Assembly (NCBI GenBank): GCA_937973905.1
Contig: CALJJR010000047.1
Location: 1-53,438, forward strand
Source of the DNA: an uncultured Arenicella sp.
GTDB taxonomy: Bacteria > Pseudomonadota > Gammaproteobacteria > Arenicellales > Arenicellaceae
Length of the DNA stretch: 53,438 nucleotides
Direction of reading: 5' to 3'
Below are positions 1 through 9,054 of the stretch, in pieces (position 1 is the first letter of the stretch; every line of letters starts with the position of its first letter). The position numbers and the translations under genes are program-made. Below the pieces are notes generated by a model. That model saw only the letters and a program-made list of their open reading frames with translations. It did no database searches and had not been told where the DNA came from.

Positions 1-2
1 GG

Positions 3-1757
3 CAGACGGTGATTGATATCGATGCCATGTCCGCTCGAGATGAGATTAAATGGGTGTTTCATGTTTTGGATTGTTTGGCGCCACGTTATGAGAAATGCCT
101 AATGCGCTTGTCACCCGGTGGCGGCGATGCGGATGAGCTCAGAGAATTCAATGCGCGAACACTCACGTTTGTTGAAGACGGTTTTAATCTGCCCAAAGCC
201 AAAATGTACGTCGAATGGATTGACCAAGATCGTATTTTCGTAAGCACAGACTTCGGTGACGATTCGACAACTGAATCGGGCTACCCGCGGTTCACGAAAA
301 TCTGGCAGCGCGGCACCTCGCTTGAAGATGCAAAAATCGTGCATGAAGTGACTAAGAGTTCGGTAAACAGCTACGCAAGACGGCTTTCCAGCGAGTCGCA
401 AACCGTGGACTTGCTGGTAGAGAGCCTAGACTATTGGAATCGACGCTTCCACCAGTGGGACGGTAAAAAGGCGCATGCATTGAGGTTACCCTCGTCAGCC
501 GTGGTTGAAGACGTGATTGAAAACTATTTGGTGGTTTCACTCACAGAGGACTGGACATCCGATGGTCTCAATTTCAAACAAGGTTCTGTCGTCTTAGTCG
601 AGCCTCGGAGCTTGTGGGGAGAACGCGGCAAAGTAAAGGCAAAACTGCTTCGAGCATCGACGCCTGACTCAATCATCGAAGATGTCGAAGTCACCAAAAA
701 CGGCATATTGGTCACTGTGCTCAACGATGTAAAGTCGAAAATCTATCGCTACCAAAAGCTCGCAGGTGAATGGTTGTCGGAAGCCGTTGAACTGCCGAAA
801 ACAGGGCAGCTTCTAATCGCGGCCACCAGCAATGAAACTGGTGAGTTCTTTGCCCGCTATGAAGACTTTCTTACACCACCCACTCTATTCGGGATTGATG
901 CGGCCCTGAATACCGAAAAAGTACTGCAACAATCTGCCACCTTTGATGCCGAGGGGATGGTCGTGCAACAACGATTTGCCAAATCCGCTGACGGCACCAG
1001 AATCCCTTACTTTGTAGTAATGAAAAAGGACATTAAACTGGATGGCAAAAACCCGACACATATTTTCGCCTACGGTGGATTCCGCGCTTCGCTCACGCCT
1101 TCATATTCCGGCTCATACGAACCTCATAACGGCGCCTATGGGAAAGCTTGGCTGGAGCGCGGTGGCGTGTTCGTATCGGCAAACATAAGAGGTGGCGCAG
1201 AATACGGGCCTGCATGGCATGCCGCTGCCCTACTAGAGAATCGACACAAGGCTTTTGAAGATTTGGAAGCGGTCGCTGAAGATCTCATTGCGGGCAAGAT
1301 CACTTCTAGCCAGCACCTCGGCATCGAAGGCCGCTCCAACGGCGGTCTACTGGTAGGCGCCACCATGATTAGACGACCCGATCTTTACGGGGCCATCGTT
1401 TGCGGCGTGCCCTTACTCGATATGCAGCGCTATAACAAACTATTAGCGGGTGCGAGCTGGATGGCTGAATACGGCAACCCTGACACGAACGATTGGGAAT
1501 TTATCAAGCAGTACAGCCCATATCAGTTAATCAGCGAAGATGCCGACTATCCGCCCGTTTTCTTTTTTACCTCCACGCGCGACGACCGAGTTCATCCAGG
1601 TCATGCGCGTAAGATGGCCGCTAAGATGCAAGCCCAAGGGCACAACTTTGAGTATTTTGAAAATACCGAAGGCGGTCACAAAGGTAGCGCTACCGCTGAG
1701 CAGACCGCACGTCGTATCGCCACAAGCTTTACGCATCTGTGGCGTAGTCTGAAATAA
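3..1757 (+). CDS. Prolyl oligopeptidase family serine peptidase (S9), 5' end missing
   Basis: The frame is open from the first bases of the window, so the N-terminus lies outside; the GTG at position 9 is only the first start-like codon inside. About 585 residues are visible, while S9A enzymes are usually about 700, so roughly 100 or more residues are absent. The visible part starts in the blade region of the beta-propeller and ends with a complete alpha/beta-hydrolase domain. The nucleophile is the Ser of GRSNGG (codon 1335-1337), the acid is in the TRDDRVHP motif (codon near 1581) and the His is in EGGHKG (codon 1677). By family it cleaves short peptides after proline or related residues. 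A hairpin with a T-run follows the stop. Family is certain; exact specificity is not, because oligopeptidase B and other S9 members share these motifs. Confidence 0.9.
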   Translation, partial: QTVIDIDAMSARDEIKWVFHVLDCLAPRYEKCLMRLSPGGGDADELREFNARTLTFVEDGFNLPKAKMYVEWIDQDRIFVSTDFGDDSTTESGYPRFTKIWQRGTSLEDAKIVHEVTKSSVNSYARRLSSESQTVDLLVESLDYWNRRFHQWDGKKAHALRLPSSAVVEDVIENYLVVSLTEDWTSDGLNFKQGSVVLVEPRSLWGERGKVKAKLLRASTPDSIIEDVEVTKNGILVTVLNDVKSKIYRYQKLAGEWLSEAVELPKTGQLLIAATSNETGEFFARYEDFLTPPTLFGIDAALNTEKVLQQSATFDAEGMVVQQRFAKSADGTRIPYFVVMKKDIKLDGKNPTHIFAYGGFRASLTPSYSGSYEPHNGAYGKAWLERGGVFVSANIRGGAEYGPAWHAAALLENRHKAFEDLEAVAEDLIAGKITSSQHLGIEGRSNGGLLVGATMIRRPDLYGAIVCGVPLLDMQRYNKLLAGASWMAEYGNPDTNDWEFIKQYSPYQLISEDADYPPVFFFTSTRDDRVHPGHARKMAAKMQAQGHNFEYFENTEGGHKGSATAEQTARRIATSFTHLWRSLK

Positions 1758-1763
1758 GTAGCC

Positions 1764-1793
1764 GCAGGGTTGGACGGAGTCTGCCCTGCTTTT
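1764..1793 (+). terminator. Candidate Rho-independent terminator after the S9 peptidase
   Basis: GCAGGG (1764-1769) pairs perfectly with CCCTGC (1784-1789) across a 14-base loop and is followed at once by TTTT. It lies 7 bases after the peptidase stop and in front of the convergent beta-helix gene. The large loop makes this moderate rather than strong. Confidence 0.5.
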
Positions 1794-1811
1794 GTCGTGC
1801 TTTTTGGACCG

Positions 1812-3323
1812 TTAGTTCTCGGCCTCGAGCATGTATTTCGCCACCGCCAACATGGTCTCTTCACCTAGATAGGCTTGCGACGGCATCTCCGGGAAATCTG
1901 GGCGCTTCTTGATGGGGCTGGCAATGTACTCAGCCAAGCCCTCTGGGTTTTCCATGTAGAGTGCCTGAATTGTTTGCACCGGTGGGCCTATGAGCCGACC
2001 CGTATAAGAATGACAGCCTGCACAAACACCGAGATAGGCGATCATCCCACGCTCAGAAGGATCAATATTGCGGGGTGGCACGGGCTCGTCAAGCAAGTAC
2101 GTAACCAGCTGATCAGTATTGGTGAACTCGCAGTCTTTGTAATCGTTAATACCCACCGTTTGATAGCGATGGCGATTAATGACGCAACTCTCAACACCGC
2201 CGCCCACGGCAACAATGTCAGGACTACCGGTTTTCAATTCCGCCAACATTAAGGCTTTGACCTCAGCGATGGTGTCGTAGCCGTTATTCAGCATGACGTT
2301 GTCCAGCAAGGCAACTCGGTCGGGGTTCGGTTCGGACTCTGGGTCAAAAGTCACATTCGACGCGTTCTCATGATCGGTGATCAGGATGCCGGCCGTTTTA
2401 TTGTCGGAAATAATATTGTCTTCAATCACGACATCATCAGCAGCCATAATCAATACGCCCGTGCCCGCTGGGATACCCGATACCGTTGATCCTGGAGCGC
2501 CAAAATTGGGGTGATTGTTGCCAACAATAAAGTTGTTGCGAATCACCACATCATAGGTGGTCTTGATCGGCAAACCTGGAGTGATAAATGCCAAAACTCC
2601 ACCGGTATTGTTGTGCACGTAATTGTTCTCAACAATCGCATGGCGACTGTTCTCGATTTCGATTCCAGCTACGCTGTCGAATACATCGTTGTGAGCCACG
2701 TGAACGTTGTCACTCATGCCGATGTAGATCGCCGCATCTTCAATACCAGAAACAACGTTGTGCTCTACCACTCCGTTCTTACCCAGTTGCGGGAAAATAC
2801 CGTATACGCCAGTGTCTTTGATGACATTGTTGCGAATCTCAAAATTGTTGCCCGCTTGCCCCATGATCGCATTGCCCTTGTAACCGACAATCTTGAAGTT
2901 CTCGACCACAAAATTATTGCCTGAGTACAAGATGGCGTCATTCATGCTGCCTTTGCCATCCAGAGTTGCTCGTTCGCCTTTTTCGATCACGCCAATCAAT
3001 CGAATGTCATCCTTATCAACGTAAACCGTTTCAGAATATTGACCTGGGTAAACTCGGATCGTATCGCCCGGGTTGGCGCGCTTAACAGCGTCCATAATAA
3101 GTTCGCCCTCGCGCACTTCAATGGTGTCGCCAGGCGTGGATTGCGCCACTTGCTTCTCACCTGAGGTCACCGTTGCATCTTGATTTTTGTCATAGCCACC
3201 CGAATAACTGCGGCCTTCTGAACTATCAACAATTTGTGTGGCCGGCTCCTCCAGATTTGCGGCGTAACGCCCAGCAAAAAAAGCCGCTACCACCAGCGCA
3301 ATTAGAACGAGTTTTGTTTTCAT
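1812..3323 (-). CDS. Parallel beta-helix protein fused to a C-terminal cytochrome c domain
   Basis: 503 residues. An N-terminal hydrophobic segment (about 3-19) is a signal peptide or anchor, so the protein should be periplasmic. Residues about 70-335 contain repeated N-N-x-I/V turns (for example FEIRNNVI, VVEHNVV, AIVENNYV, VVIRNNFI, VVIEDNII), typical of right-handed parallel beta-helix proteins of the NosD/pectate-lyase fold class. A single-heme cytochrome c domain follows, with CAGCH at 434-438 and a probable axial Met480 in FPEMPSQ. It is the last gene of a minus-strand series after the MauG-like peroxidase (12-base gap). I know of beta-helix proteins encoded next to diheme cytochromes, but function is unknown. 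No catalytic lyase residues are obvious; carbohydrate binding or an electron-accepting structural role are both possible. Confidence 0.82.
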   Translation of the reverse strand: MKTKLVLIALVVAAFFAGRYAANLEEPATQIVDSSEGRSYSGGYDKNQDATVTSGEKQVAQSTPGDTIEVREGELIMDAVKRANPGDTIRVYPGQYSETVYVDKDDIRLIGVIEKGERATLDGKGSMNDAILYSGNNFVVENFKIVGYKGNAIMGQAGNNFEIRNNVIKDTGVYGIFPQLGKNGVVEHNVVSGIEDAAIYIGMSDNVHVAHNDVFDSVAGIEIENSRHAIVENNYVHNNTGGVLAFITPGLPIKTTYDVVIRNNFIVGNNHPNFGAPGSTVSGIPAGTGVLIMAADDVVIEDNIISDNKTAGILITDHENASNVTFDPESEPNPDRVALLDNVMLNNGYDTIAEVKALMLAELKTGSPDIVAVGGGVESCVINRHRYQTVGINDYKDCEFTNTDQLVTYLLDEPVPPRNIDPSERGMIAYLGVCAGCHSYTGRLIGPPVQTIQALYMENPEGLAEYIASPIKKRPDFPEMPSQAYLGEETMLAVAKYMLEAEN

Positions 3324-3335
3324 TAGTAGTCTCTA

Positions 3336-4508
3336 TTATTGTTCTGCCAACAGCTTGCCGTTGGTGGTCAAGGGTGTCAAGCCAGACGGCAGCACCGTTG
3401 GCACCTCTGGTAAAAATGACTGGTCCGTTAAGGTCGCTAAAAACGCCACCAATAAATCGAGTTCAGCAGACTTTAGTTCTGGTTCCCAGATATGCCAATG
3501 GATATGCAACTCCATGCCTTCAGGAACGGCATGACCGCGGCCTTTGGTATAAAACTCCGCGGCATCGCGCAAGTTCTTAAATACACCTGAATGCATGTAC
3601 GGCGCGGTCAATTCAATATTGCGCAGGGTTGGTACCTTGAAGCCGCCGCGCATTTTCTCATTGTTAAAGGTGGTCAAGGCACCCACATCGAACTGCTTGC
3701 CCGGCGGTTCTGGAGTACCAATAACGGCAATCTGATTGTTGGTAAACAGCGGCGGCGTATGGCATTCGGCACAGCGTGCCACAAACGAACGAAATACGTT
3801 CAACCCAGCTATTTCATTATCAGCCAGTGCCTGGTGGTTGCCATGAGCGTACTGATCGTAACGACTATTCAAAGAAACCAAGCTGCTCTGAAAGGCGGCC
3901 AGTGCGGTATAAAGCTGCGCTAAGTCAAAGCCCTCCGCATCCGGAAAAGCTTGTTCAAACAGAGCGATGTACGTTGCCGAATTTTCAATAGTCTGTTGCA
4001 GCTGCGGTGGCGTATTACCCATTTCTATCGGTGAATAAAGCGGGCCTTGAGCTTGTTGCTCCAGAGAATCTGACCGAGCATCCCAAAAAAAACGTTGCTG
4101 AAAAGCGCTGTTCCATAGGCTGGGCGCAGATCGATCGGTTTCACTATTGGCGATTCCGCGTGACTGAGCTCGGCCATCGGTAAAACCCAGCTCAGGCTGA
4201 TGACAGCTGGAACAGGCTGTTGATTGGTCTACTGACAACAAGGGGTCGAAGAACAGATAACGCCCTAAATCTATTTGCTGCGGAGAAAAACCGTCTCGGT
4301 GTTCAGGTAGCGCCGTCTGCGTACCACCAACGCCGCGGCCCTGGTTAGAGGTATAAAATTGGTAGAGCGTTCTTAATTCACAGCGATTAGATTCAACTAA
4401 TTCAAAGCCGCCGGGACATTTATTACTCAGGGTGATCGCTGGACCGCTGGCGGACACATTGCTCCAGCACATTAAAATAGTAATTGGAGCTAAATAACGA
4501 AGCATCAT
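3336..4508 (-). CDS. Diheme cytochrome c peroxidase / MauG family protein
   Basis: 390 residues with a signal peptide ending near residue 20 (NVSASG). Two heme c sites are visible, CSSCH at 99-103 and CAECH at 246-250, and the APYMHSG motif provides the usual distal Met region of bacterial diheme peroxidases. The N-terminal heme segment GRYLFFDPLLS...CSSCH is the family hallmark. Family members either reduce H2O2 with electrons from a small cytochrome c, or, like MauG, use high-valent iron to modify a partner protein. The upstream neighbour (10-base gap) is a c4-like cytochrome that could donate electrons, and the downstream neighbour is a beta-helix/cytochrome fusion that could be donor or substrate. 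Presence of the Met argues for the peroxidase type rather than true MauG, which has Tyr there. Confidence 0.87.
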   Translation of the reverse strand: MMLRYLAPITILMCWSNVSASGPAITLSNKCPGGFELVESNRCELRTLYQFYTSNQGRGVGGTQTALPEHRDGFSPQQIDLGRYLFFDPLLSVDQSTACSSCHQPELGFTDGRAQSRGIANSETDRSAPSLWNSAFQQRFFWDARSDSLEQQAQGPLYSPIEMGNTPPQLQQTIENSATYIALFEQAFPDAEGFDLAQLYTALAAFQSSLVSLNSRYDQYAHGNHQALADNEIAGLNVFRSFVARCAECHTPPLFTNNQIAVIGTPEPPGKQFDVGALTTFNNEKMRGGFKVPTLRNIELTAPYMHSGVFKNLRDAAEFYTKGRGHAVPEGMELHIHWHIWEPELKSAELDLLVAFLATLTDQSFLPEVPTVLPSGLTPLTTNGKLLAEQ

Positions 4509-4518
4509 TGCTCAAATG

Positions 4519-5151
4519 CTAGCGTGAAGTGATATAGGCAATGATGTCCTTGAGCGTTTTATCATCCTTCAGACCATTAGAAATCATCGCCATTTGTCGC
4601 CCGAACTTATCTTCTTTGTGCACCCCTCTTACCCCACTTAAGAAGTGTTGGTACTGGCGCGACTGGTAAGCGCCGCTCAATATTTTTAGATTTGGCGAAT
4701 TAAGCAAGTCATTGCCTTCGGCGGCTGGGCCATGGCAACTGCCGCAATAACTTTGGTAGTATTTTTCGCCATTTTTAACATCACCTTCGGCTGGTGTTGC
4801 TTGGCGCGCCTCAATACCTGCTAGATAATTTGCGAGGTCGGCAATCTGGGTCTGCTCCAACCCTTTAACGATCGGCGGCATTTGCCGACCAAAAAGGTCG
4901 TCTTTGTGTGTGCCACGCGAGCCAGTTTGAAAATTGACCAACTGTCGTTGTAAATACGCGGCACTCTGACCAGCCAGTGCGGGCGAATTTAACGCGTCTA
5001 AGCCTTCTCCCTGTGGCCCATGGCAGACAGTGCATTGAGCGGCATATATTTCCGCGGGTTCGGCAGCGGCTGCGCCAACAATATTAGCAATACAGAACAG
5101 AGCACCGAACATAAGGTGCGCAGCGAATCTTCGACAACTGATACTACGCAA
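4519..5151 (-). CDS. Cytochrome c4-like diheme protein
   Basis: 210 residues with a signal peptide cleaved near AAAAEP (about residue 30). Two similar cytochrome c domains each carry a heme site, C40-TVC-H44 and C136-GSC-H140, with probable axial Met in GRQMPP (91) and GRQMAM (187). The size and duplicated architecture match cytochrome c4, a periplasmic electron carrier. Its start overlaps the end of panP by 8 bases and its stop is 10 bases from the peroxidase gene, so the genes are probably co-transcribed and translationally coupled. The most likely role is electron delivery to the adjacent peroxidase, which is inferred from position only. Confidence 0.88.
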   Translation of the reverse strand: MRSISCRRFAAHLMFGALFCIANIVGAAAAEPAEIYAAQCTVCHGPQGEGLDALNSPALAGQSAAYLQRQLVNFQTGSRGTHKDDLFGRQMPPIVKGLEQTQIADLANYLAGIEARQATPAEGDVKNGEKYYQSYCGSCHGPAAEGNDLLNSPNLKILSGAYQSRQYQHFLSGVRGVHKEDKFGRQMAMISNGLKDDKTLKDIIAYITSR

Positions 5152-6793
5152 TTTCGCTCAGAATCTGACGAATTCCTTTTTTGCTCGCCAGCTCCAATTG
5201 TTCTTCTAGAATCGCATGCAGAATATCAACCGTAGTCATCGGGTTCGCTAACACAACACGAAACACAGAGACGGCTTGCTGATGATATTTGTGCTGCTTG
5301 AAACGAGTACGCGACACAAAAGTCTTGCCCGCAGCTCGTTGAATCTTTTGCATCCGTTTTACCACGCGATCGAGAATCGCATTAATGCGGGCGCGTTCTT
5401 CTTCGTCCGCGTCTTGTAAACGTTGTTGTACTTCAGCCGGAACGTAACGATAATTGAGGATATTAAGTTCAGGGGCAGCCATTAACTCAAAATCCTTATG
5501 TTGATTGAGCATTTCCGCAAACTGCTCAGTCTTAGCAACGTTTTGATCAATCATAATCTCATAGCCCTTACGACCTATGATGTGGAAAGCCGCGTGCACC
5601 AACATGGCCAGCCCTGGGCGTGACCCTTCAATCGAGTACTGCCCTAAATCTTTCGATCCTGCGCGTAAAATATATTCAGCATGATGTTCAACAGCACCGA
5701 GCATGGTTGGGTTTTTAAATACCACCATGCCAGCCCCCATGGGGACATAAAGTTGCTTATGCGCATCAATGGTAACCGAGTCAGCTAACTCTATACCGCG
5801 TAACTTGGCCTTATGAGTATTCGACATCAACGTCGGTCCGCCCCAGGCGGCATCGACATGAAAATGCGCATCATATTCAGCCGCTATCTCCGCCATTGCT
5901 GCCAGCGGATCAACACTGCCCGTTTCGGTAGCGCCTGCAATACCAACAATCGCCAATATTCCAACGCGATTCTCAACCAGTTCAGCGCACTTATCGCGCA
6001 AGGCCGCTACATCGATTCTGGAATGAGAATCAGTCGGTATAGACACAATATTGCGACGCCCTATGCCTAACACGTCGGCGGCTTTGCCAAGCGAATAGTG
6101 GCCGCGCTCTGAGACCAATACCGCAACGTCGTGCAAATTGCGACTGGCTAAAGCGCGACCAATGCCTTCTTGCGCCAAGCTCGTGAAATCGTCGGTCGCC
6201 GGAAACATCTGATTACGTGCTACCCACAGGGCAGTGATGTTCGCGGTAGTCCCGCCAGAGCAAAAAGAACCCAAAGCGCGGCCGCTGTTATGCAAGTTTT
6301 CAGCGTAGAATTCTTCCGAGCGCTCATAGACCAGACCGTGCAGCATGCCGAGAACCTGTCGCTCGAGAGGCGTGAACGCCTTAGACGTTTCGATCTTTAC
6401 CAGGTTTTGATTGAGCGCCAACATGATGCGCGATAACGGCAACATAAAGTACGGCAAGGGGGTAGCCATATGACCGATAAACCCAGGCGCCGCCGTATGC
6501 ACGGAATGCGCCACCAGTTTCTCCATTACAAAATCCGTGTATTCAGAAACGAACTGCGGGACTTCTGGAATGGTTGGGTTGGAAAAGTCTTGCTCAATCG
6601 CGCCGAGTGATTTTTCGCGCGCCACGATGCGATCGGTCAAAAACCCCAGTAGGTTGTCCGAGATTTCTTTATCTATCGCGCCCAGCGTCGAATTAGGTGC
6701 TTCGGGCACCGTAAAGATTCTGTACAGATTCTCCAGGCTCGCGGTGGCGTGAGTCTGATGGTCTGAGAGCAATGGGTTTCTGGATGGGGTCAC
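5144..6793 (-). CDS. panP: PLP-dependent aspartate 1-decarboxylase, PanP type
   Basis: 549 residues, group II PLP decarboxylase. The PLP lysine is K346 in TIDAHKQLYV, and D314 in FHVDAAWGG should contact the pyridine nitrogen. Segments such as RIFTVPEAP, NQNLVKIETSKAFTP and LVSERGHYSLGKA closely resemble Vibrio PanP, which makes beta-alanine from aspartate for pantothenate and CoA synthesis where PanD is absent. Cytoplasmic. The start is GTG with no clear Shine-Dalgarno; the start was kept because the family N-terminus aligns a short distance downstream. It has its own promoter (6878-6906) and overlaps the cytochrome c4 gene by 8 bases, an odd partner for a pantothenate enzyme. Glutamate or another amino acid decarboxylase is a less likely alternative. 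Confidence 0.85.
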   Translation of the reverse strand: MTPSRNPLLSDHQTHATASLENLYRIFTVPEAPNSTLGAIDKEISDNLLGFLTDRIVAREKSLGAIEQDFSNPTIPEVPQFVSEYTDFVMEKLVAHSVHTAAPGFIGHMATPLPYFMLPLSRIMLALNQNLVKIETSKAFTPLERQVLGMLHGLVYERSEEFYAENLHNSGRALGSFCSGGTTANITALWVARNQMFPATDDFTSLAQEGIGRALASRNLHDVAVLVSERGHYSLGKAADVLGIGRRNIVSIPTDSHSRIDVAALRDKCAELVENRVGILAIVGIAGATETGSVDPLAAMAEIAAEYDAHFHVDAAWGGPTLMSNTHKAKLRGIELADSVTIDAHKQLYVPMGAGMVVFKNPTMLGAVEHHAEYILRAGSKDLGQYSIEGSRPGLAMLVHAAFHIIGRKGYEIMIDQNVAKTEQFAEMLNQHKDFELMAAPELNILNYRYVPAEVQQRLQDADEEERARINAILDRVVKRMQKIQRAAGKTFVSRTRFKQHKYHQQAVSVFRVVLANPMTTVDILHAILEEQLELASKKGIRQILSEIA

Positions 6794-6865
6794 TGAAGTC
6801 TGAATTGATTAAATTAACTGCGCAGGAACAGGCTTACATAGAGCTGAAAAAACGTCCCCCGCCGC

Positions 6866-6877
6866 GAGCGGCCGCTC
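6866..6877. repeat. 12-bp perfect palindrome at the panP transcription start
   Basis: GAGCGGCCGCTC is self-complementary over 12 bases and abuts the -10 box on its downstream side, so it sits at about +1. This position suits a repressor operator or a small leader hairpin; no regulator is identified. Confidence 0.4.
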
Positions 6878-6906
6878 ATTATAGAGGCTGTAACAAGCAC
6901 TCACAA
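6878..6906 (-). promoter_or_regulatory. Sigma70-like promoter for the panP-cytochrome operon
   Basis: Read on the minus strand: -35 TTGTGA (6901-6906), 17-base spacer, perfect -10 TATAAT (6878-6883). Predicted start near 6871, giving a leader of about 78 bases before panP. It separates panP transcription from the TonB receptor gene upstream. Confidence 0.68.
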
Positions 6907-6953
6907 ACGAGTTAGAGACTGAATTCTAACCATTTACCCGGCGCTTTTTGTAC

Positions 6954-8999
6954 TTAGAACGTCCACTTTAGCTCACCAAAGAGCGAGCGCGGCTCACCAG
7001 GAAAGTAGCGTTGATCAGTAAACGACGTAAAGTCAGCGCGCTCAGCAAAACGTTTGTCAGTGACGTTAAACAGCCTCAAGCTGGCTTTGAGTGCATCTGA
7101 AATGGCATAGCTACTGCGCACATGCAGCAGGGTGTGGCCAGGGTAAGTAAAGTTGTTGCCGGGCTCTAAAAAGTACTTGCTGGTTCGGTGCAACTCAACT
7201 TCGGTGTTTAACCTATTTGTGGCCTGCCAGTTTAGAAACGCACTACCAACAAACTCTGGTGCGGTATCGACCTGATTTCCACGAATATTCTGCCCGCCAA
7301 CAAGTTGGTCGGAAGCGTACTCGTGGTCGGCCAGCGATGCGGCCAACTTAAAACTCCAGCGTTCATCAAATCGATGATTCAGCAATAGCTCAAGCCCAGT
7401 GGAATCAGTTTTCTGCCCGTCCACGTTGAAAAAATCAGCATCGCGGATAATCACGTTGGACTGATTGATCTGATACAGGGAAATCGCCAGCGAGGTGTCC
7501 GCGAGACTCAACTTCGCACCTGCTTCAATATGAGTTGCGCGCACCTCATCAAGATCAGCTACTTGTTGCTGACGCTGCAGTCGATACAGCTCAGTAGCCT
7601 GTGGCGCTCTAAATGAGTCAGCCAATGCAAAGTGCCATCGCCAAGCGTCATTCACTTGGTAGCGAACCTCAAGCTTGGGCGAGAAATGCGTAAAATCGTC
7701 TTCCCGATCCGCCGGTCGACTGTAACGACAACCGCCAAAACCGCACTCTGTACCGTCATCTCTGCTACGACCATCTAGGCCTAGGTTGTCATAGTCGTAC
7801 TCAATGCTCTCGACGCGCGCACCCAACAAAACTTGCCATTGCTCATTGGGTGACCAATCGACGTGACCAAATACGCCAAGCTGGGTTGAATCCACTTGGT
7901 AATCGTAGTGCGTACCAGTAGGAATAGTGGCTTGTAAAAATGCCGAGCCTTGTGTCGGTTGATCCTGAGTTTGCTCTAGTTCACCCTCCGCAAACTCAGC
8001 GTCAAAACCAACGCTCCAGCGCAAAGATTCAGACGCTTGCGTGGTCAGAGCAGATTGCCAACCAAGGCCAGTTTGACGGTTCTGCTCAAGCGGGTCACCG
8101 GGTAAAAAATGTAAGCGAAAATCCATGTCGGTATCACGCAGGTAGGGTGTAATCACCAAACTGCGATTACCGAACTCACGTTCGAAACGAGCCCAGGCCC
8201 GCAGCGATTGAGTGTCTCGAAACGCCTCGGGGTCAAAATTACGACGCACTAAATTGTCGTCTAAATACGCATCAGCACCGCTAATAAACCCTGCGGTTTC
8301 TTGATCCAAGTCGGTATAAGTGGCACCCAAGGATAACGACCAATCACCAATTGCCGCTTGCTGGCGCCAGCTGACTTTATTTTGTCGATATCCAGAATCA
8401 TCACGGAAACCGCCATCATCCGTCACGCTGACGAATACCCGCCCAGGCGTGCTATCGCCATAGCCGATACTCGCTTTGGCGCGCACATAATCATGTGGGC
8501 CGGCCTCCAGTGCAAGGCTGTTATCACCAAGCACGGGCAGGTGTACGTTGATTGCCCCGAGCAACGCATTTGACCCATAAAAAGCAGTACTCGCTCCACG
8601 GGTCACTTCAATTCTTGAGGCGTGCTCGTAATGCGTATCAAACAATTCATTGACGTTACAAAAGCCAGCGCCACGCACTGGAATCGCATCTTCTAATACT
8701 AAAATATTCCCACAAGCACCTGCGCCAGTGAGTACAGCAGAGCGAATAGAGGGCAGAGATTCTTGGCCATTGCCCCTTTGAAAACCGACACCGGGAATCT
8801 GCCGTAAAGCTTCTTGAGCATGCGTAGCGCCGAGACGTGCAAGTGCTTCCTGATCAACCACGGCCACTCCGGCTGGCAACTGCGCCGCGACTTGTTCGGT
8901 TCGTGTACCGATTACCGCTATTTCTTCAACGGCCATGGCTTGCAAAGTTGCGCCCATGAGCGCTACACAACTTAGCAAAGAATTAAACTGATTCTGCAT
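6954..8999 (-). CDS. TonB-dependent outer membrane receptor
   Basis: 681 residues from the preferred ATG at 8999; an in-frame start at 9074 would add 25 residues but would hide the signal peptide. From 8999 the protein begins with a typical signal ending near LQAMA, followed by a TonB-box-like VEEIAVIGTR, a plug domain (LARLGATHAQEALRQIPGVGF, RGASTAFYGSNALLGAINV) and a beta-barrel ending in the aromatic C-terminus LKWTF. Cys pairs occur in the plug (GAGACGN and GAGFCNV) and in an extracellular loop (TECGFGGC). It would import a scarce ligand with energy from TonB-ExbBD. It is the last gene of a cluster with a PTPS-like enzyme, a YhhQ transporter and an SDR. The ligand is unknown. Confidence 0.9.
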   Translation of the reverse strand: MQNQFNSLLSCVALMGATLQAMAVEEIAVIGTRTEQVAAQLPAGVAVVDQEALARLGATHAQEALRQIPGVGFQRGNGQESLPSIRSAVLTGAGACGNILVLEDAIPVRGAGFCNVNELFDTHYEHASRIEVTRGASTAFYGSNALLGAINVHLPVLGDNSLALEAGPHDYVRAKASIGYGDSTPGRVFVSVTDDGGFRDDSGYRQNKVSWRQQAAIGDWSLSLGATYTDLDQETAGFISGADAYLDDNLVRRNFDPEAFRDTQSLRAWARFEREFGNRSLVITPYLRDTDMDFRLHFLPGDPLEQNRQTGLGWQSALTTQASESLRWSVGFDAEFAEGELEQTQDQPTQGSAFLQATIPTGTHYDYQVDSTQLGVFGHVDWSPNEQWQVLLGARVESIEYDYDNLGLDGRSRDDGTECGFGGCRYSRPADREDDFTHFSPKLEVRYQVNDAWRWHFALADSFRAPQATELYRLQRQQQVADLDEVRATHIEAGAKLSLADTSLAISLYQINQSNVIIRDADFFNVDGQKTDSTGLELLLNHRFDERWSFKLAASLADHEYASDQLVGGQNIRGNQVDTAPEFVGSAFLNWQATNRLNTEVELHRTSKYFLEPGNNFTYPGHTLLHVRSSYAISDALKASLRLFNVTDKRFAERADFTSFTDQRYFPGEPRSLFGELKWTF

Positions 9000-9054
9000 G
9001 GTAAATACGTGCTTACTGTCTTTGAAATTAATCGGAGAAATCGCTGTTTTGTGA

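Noticed and set aside
2511-2924. 137-residue open frame opposite the beta-helix gene
   Set aside because: Mirrors the repeat structure of the real gene on the other strand and has no independent support.
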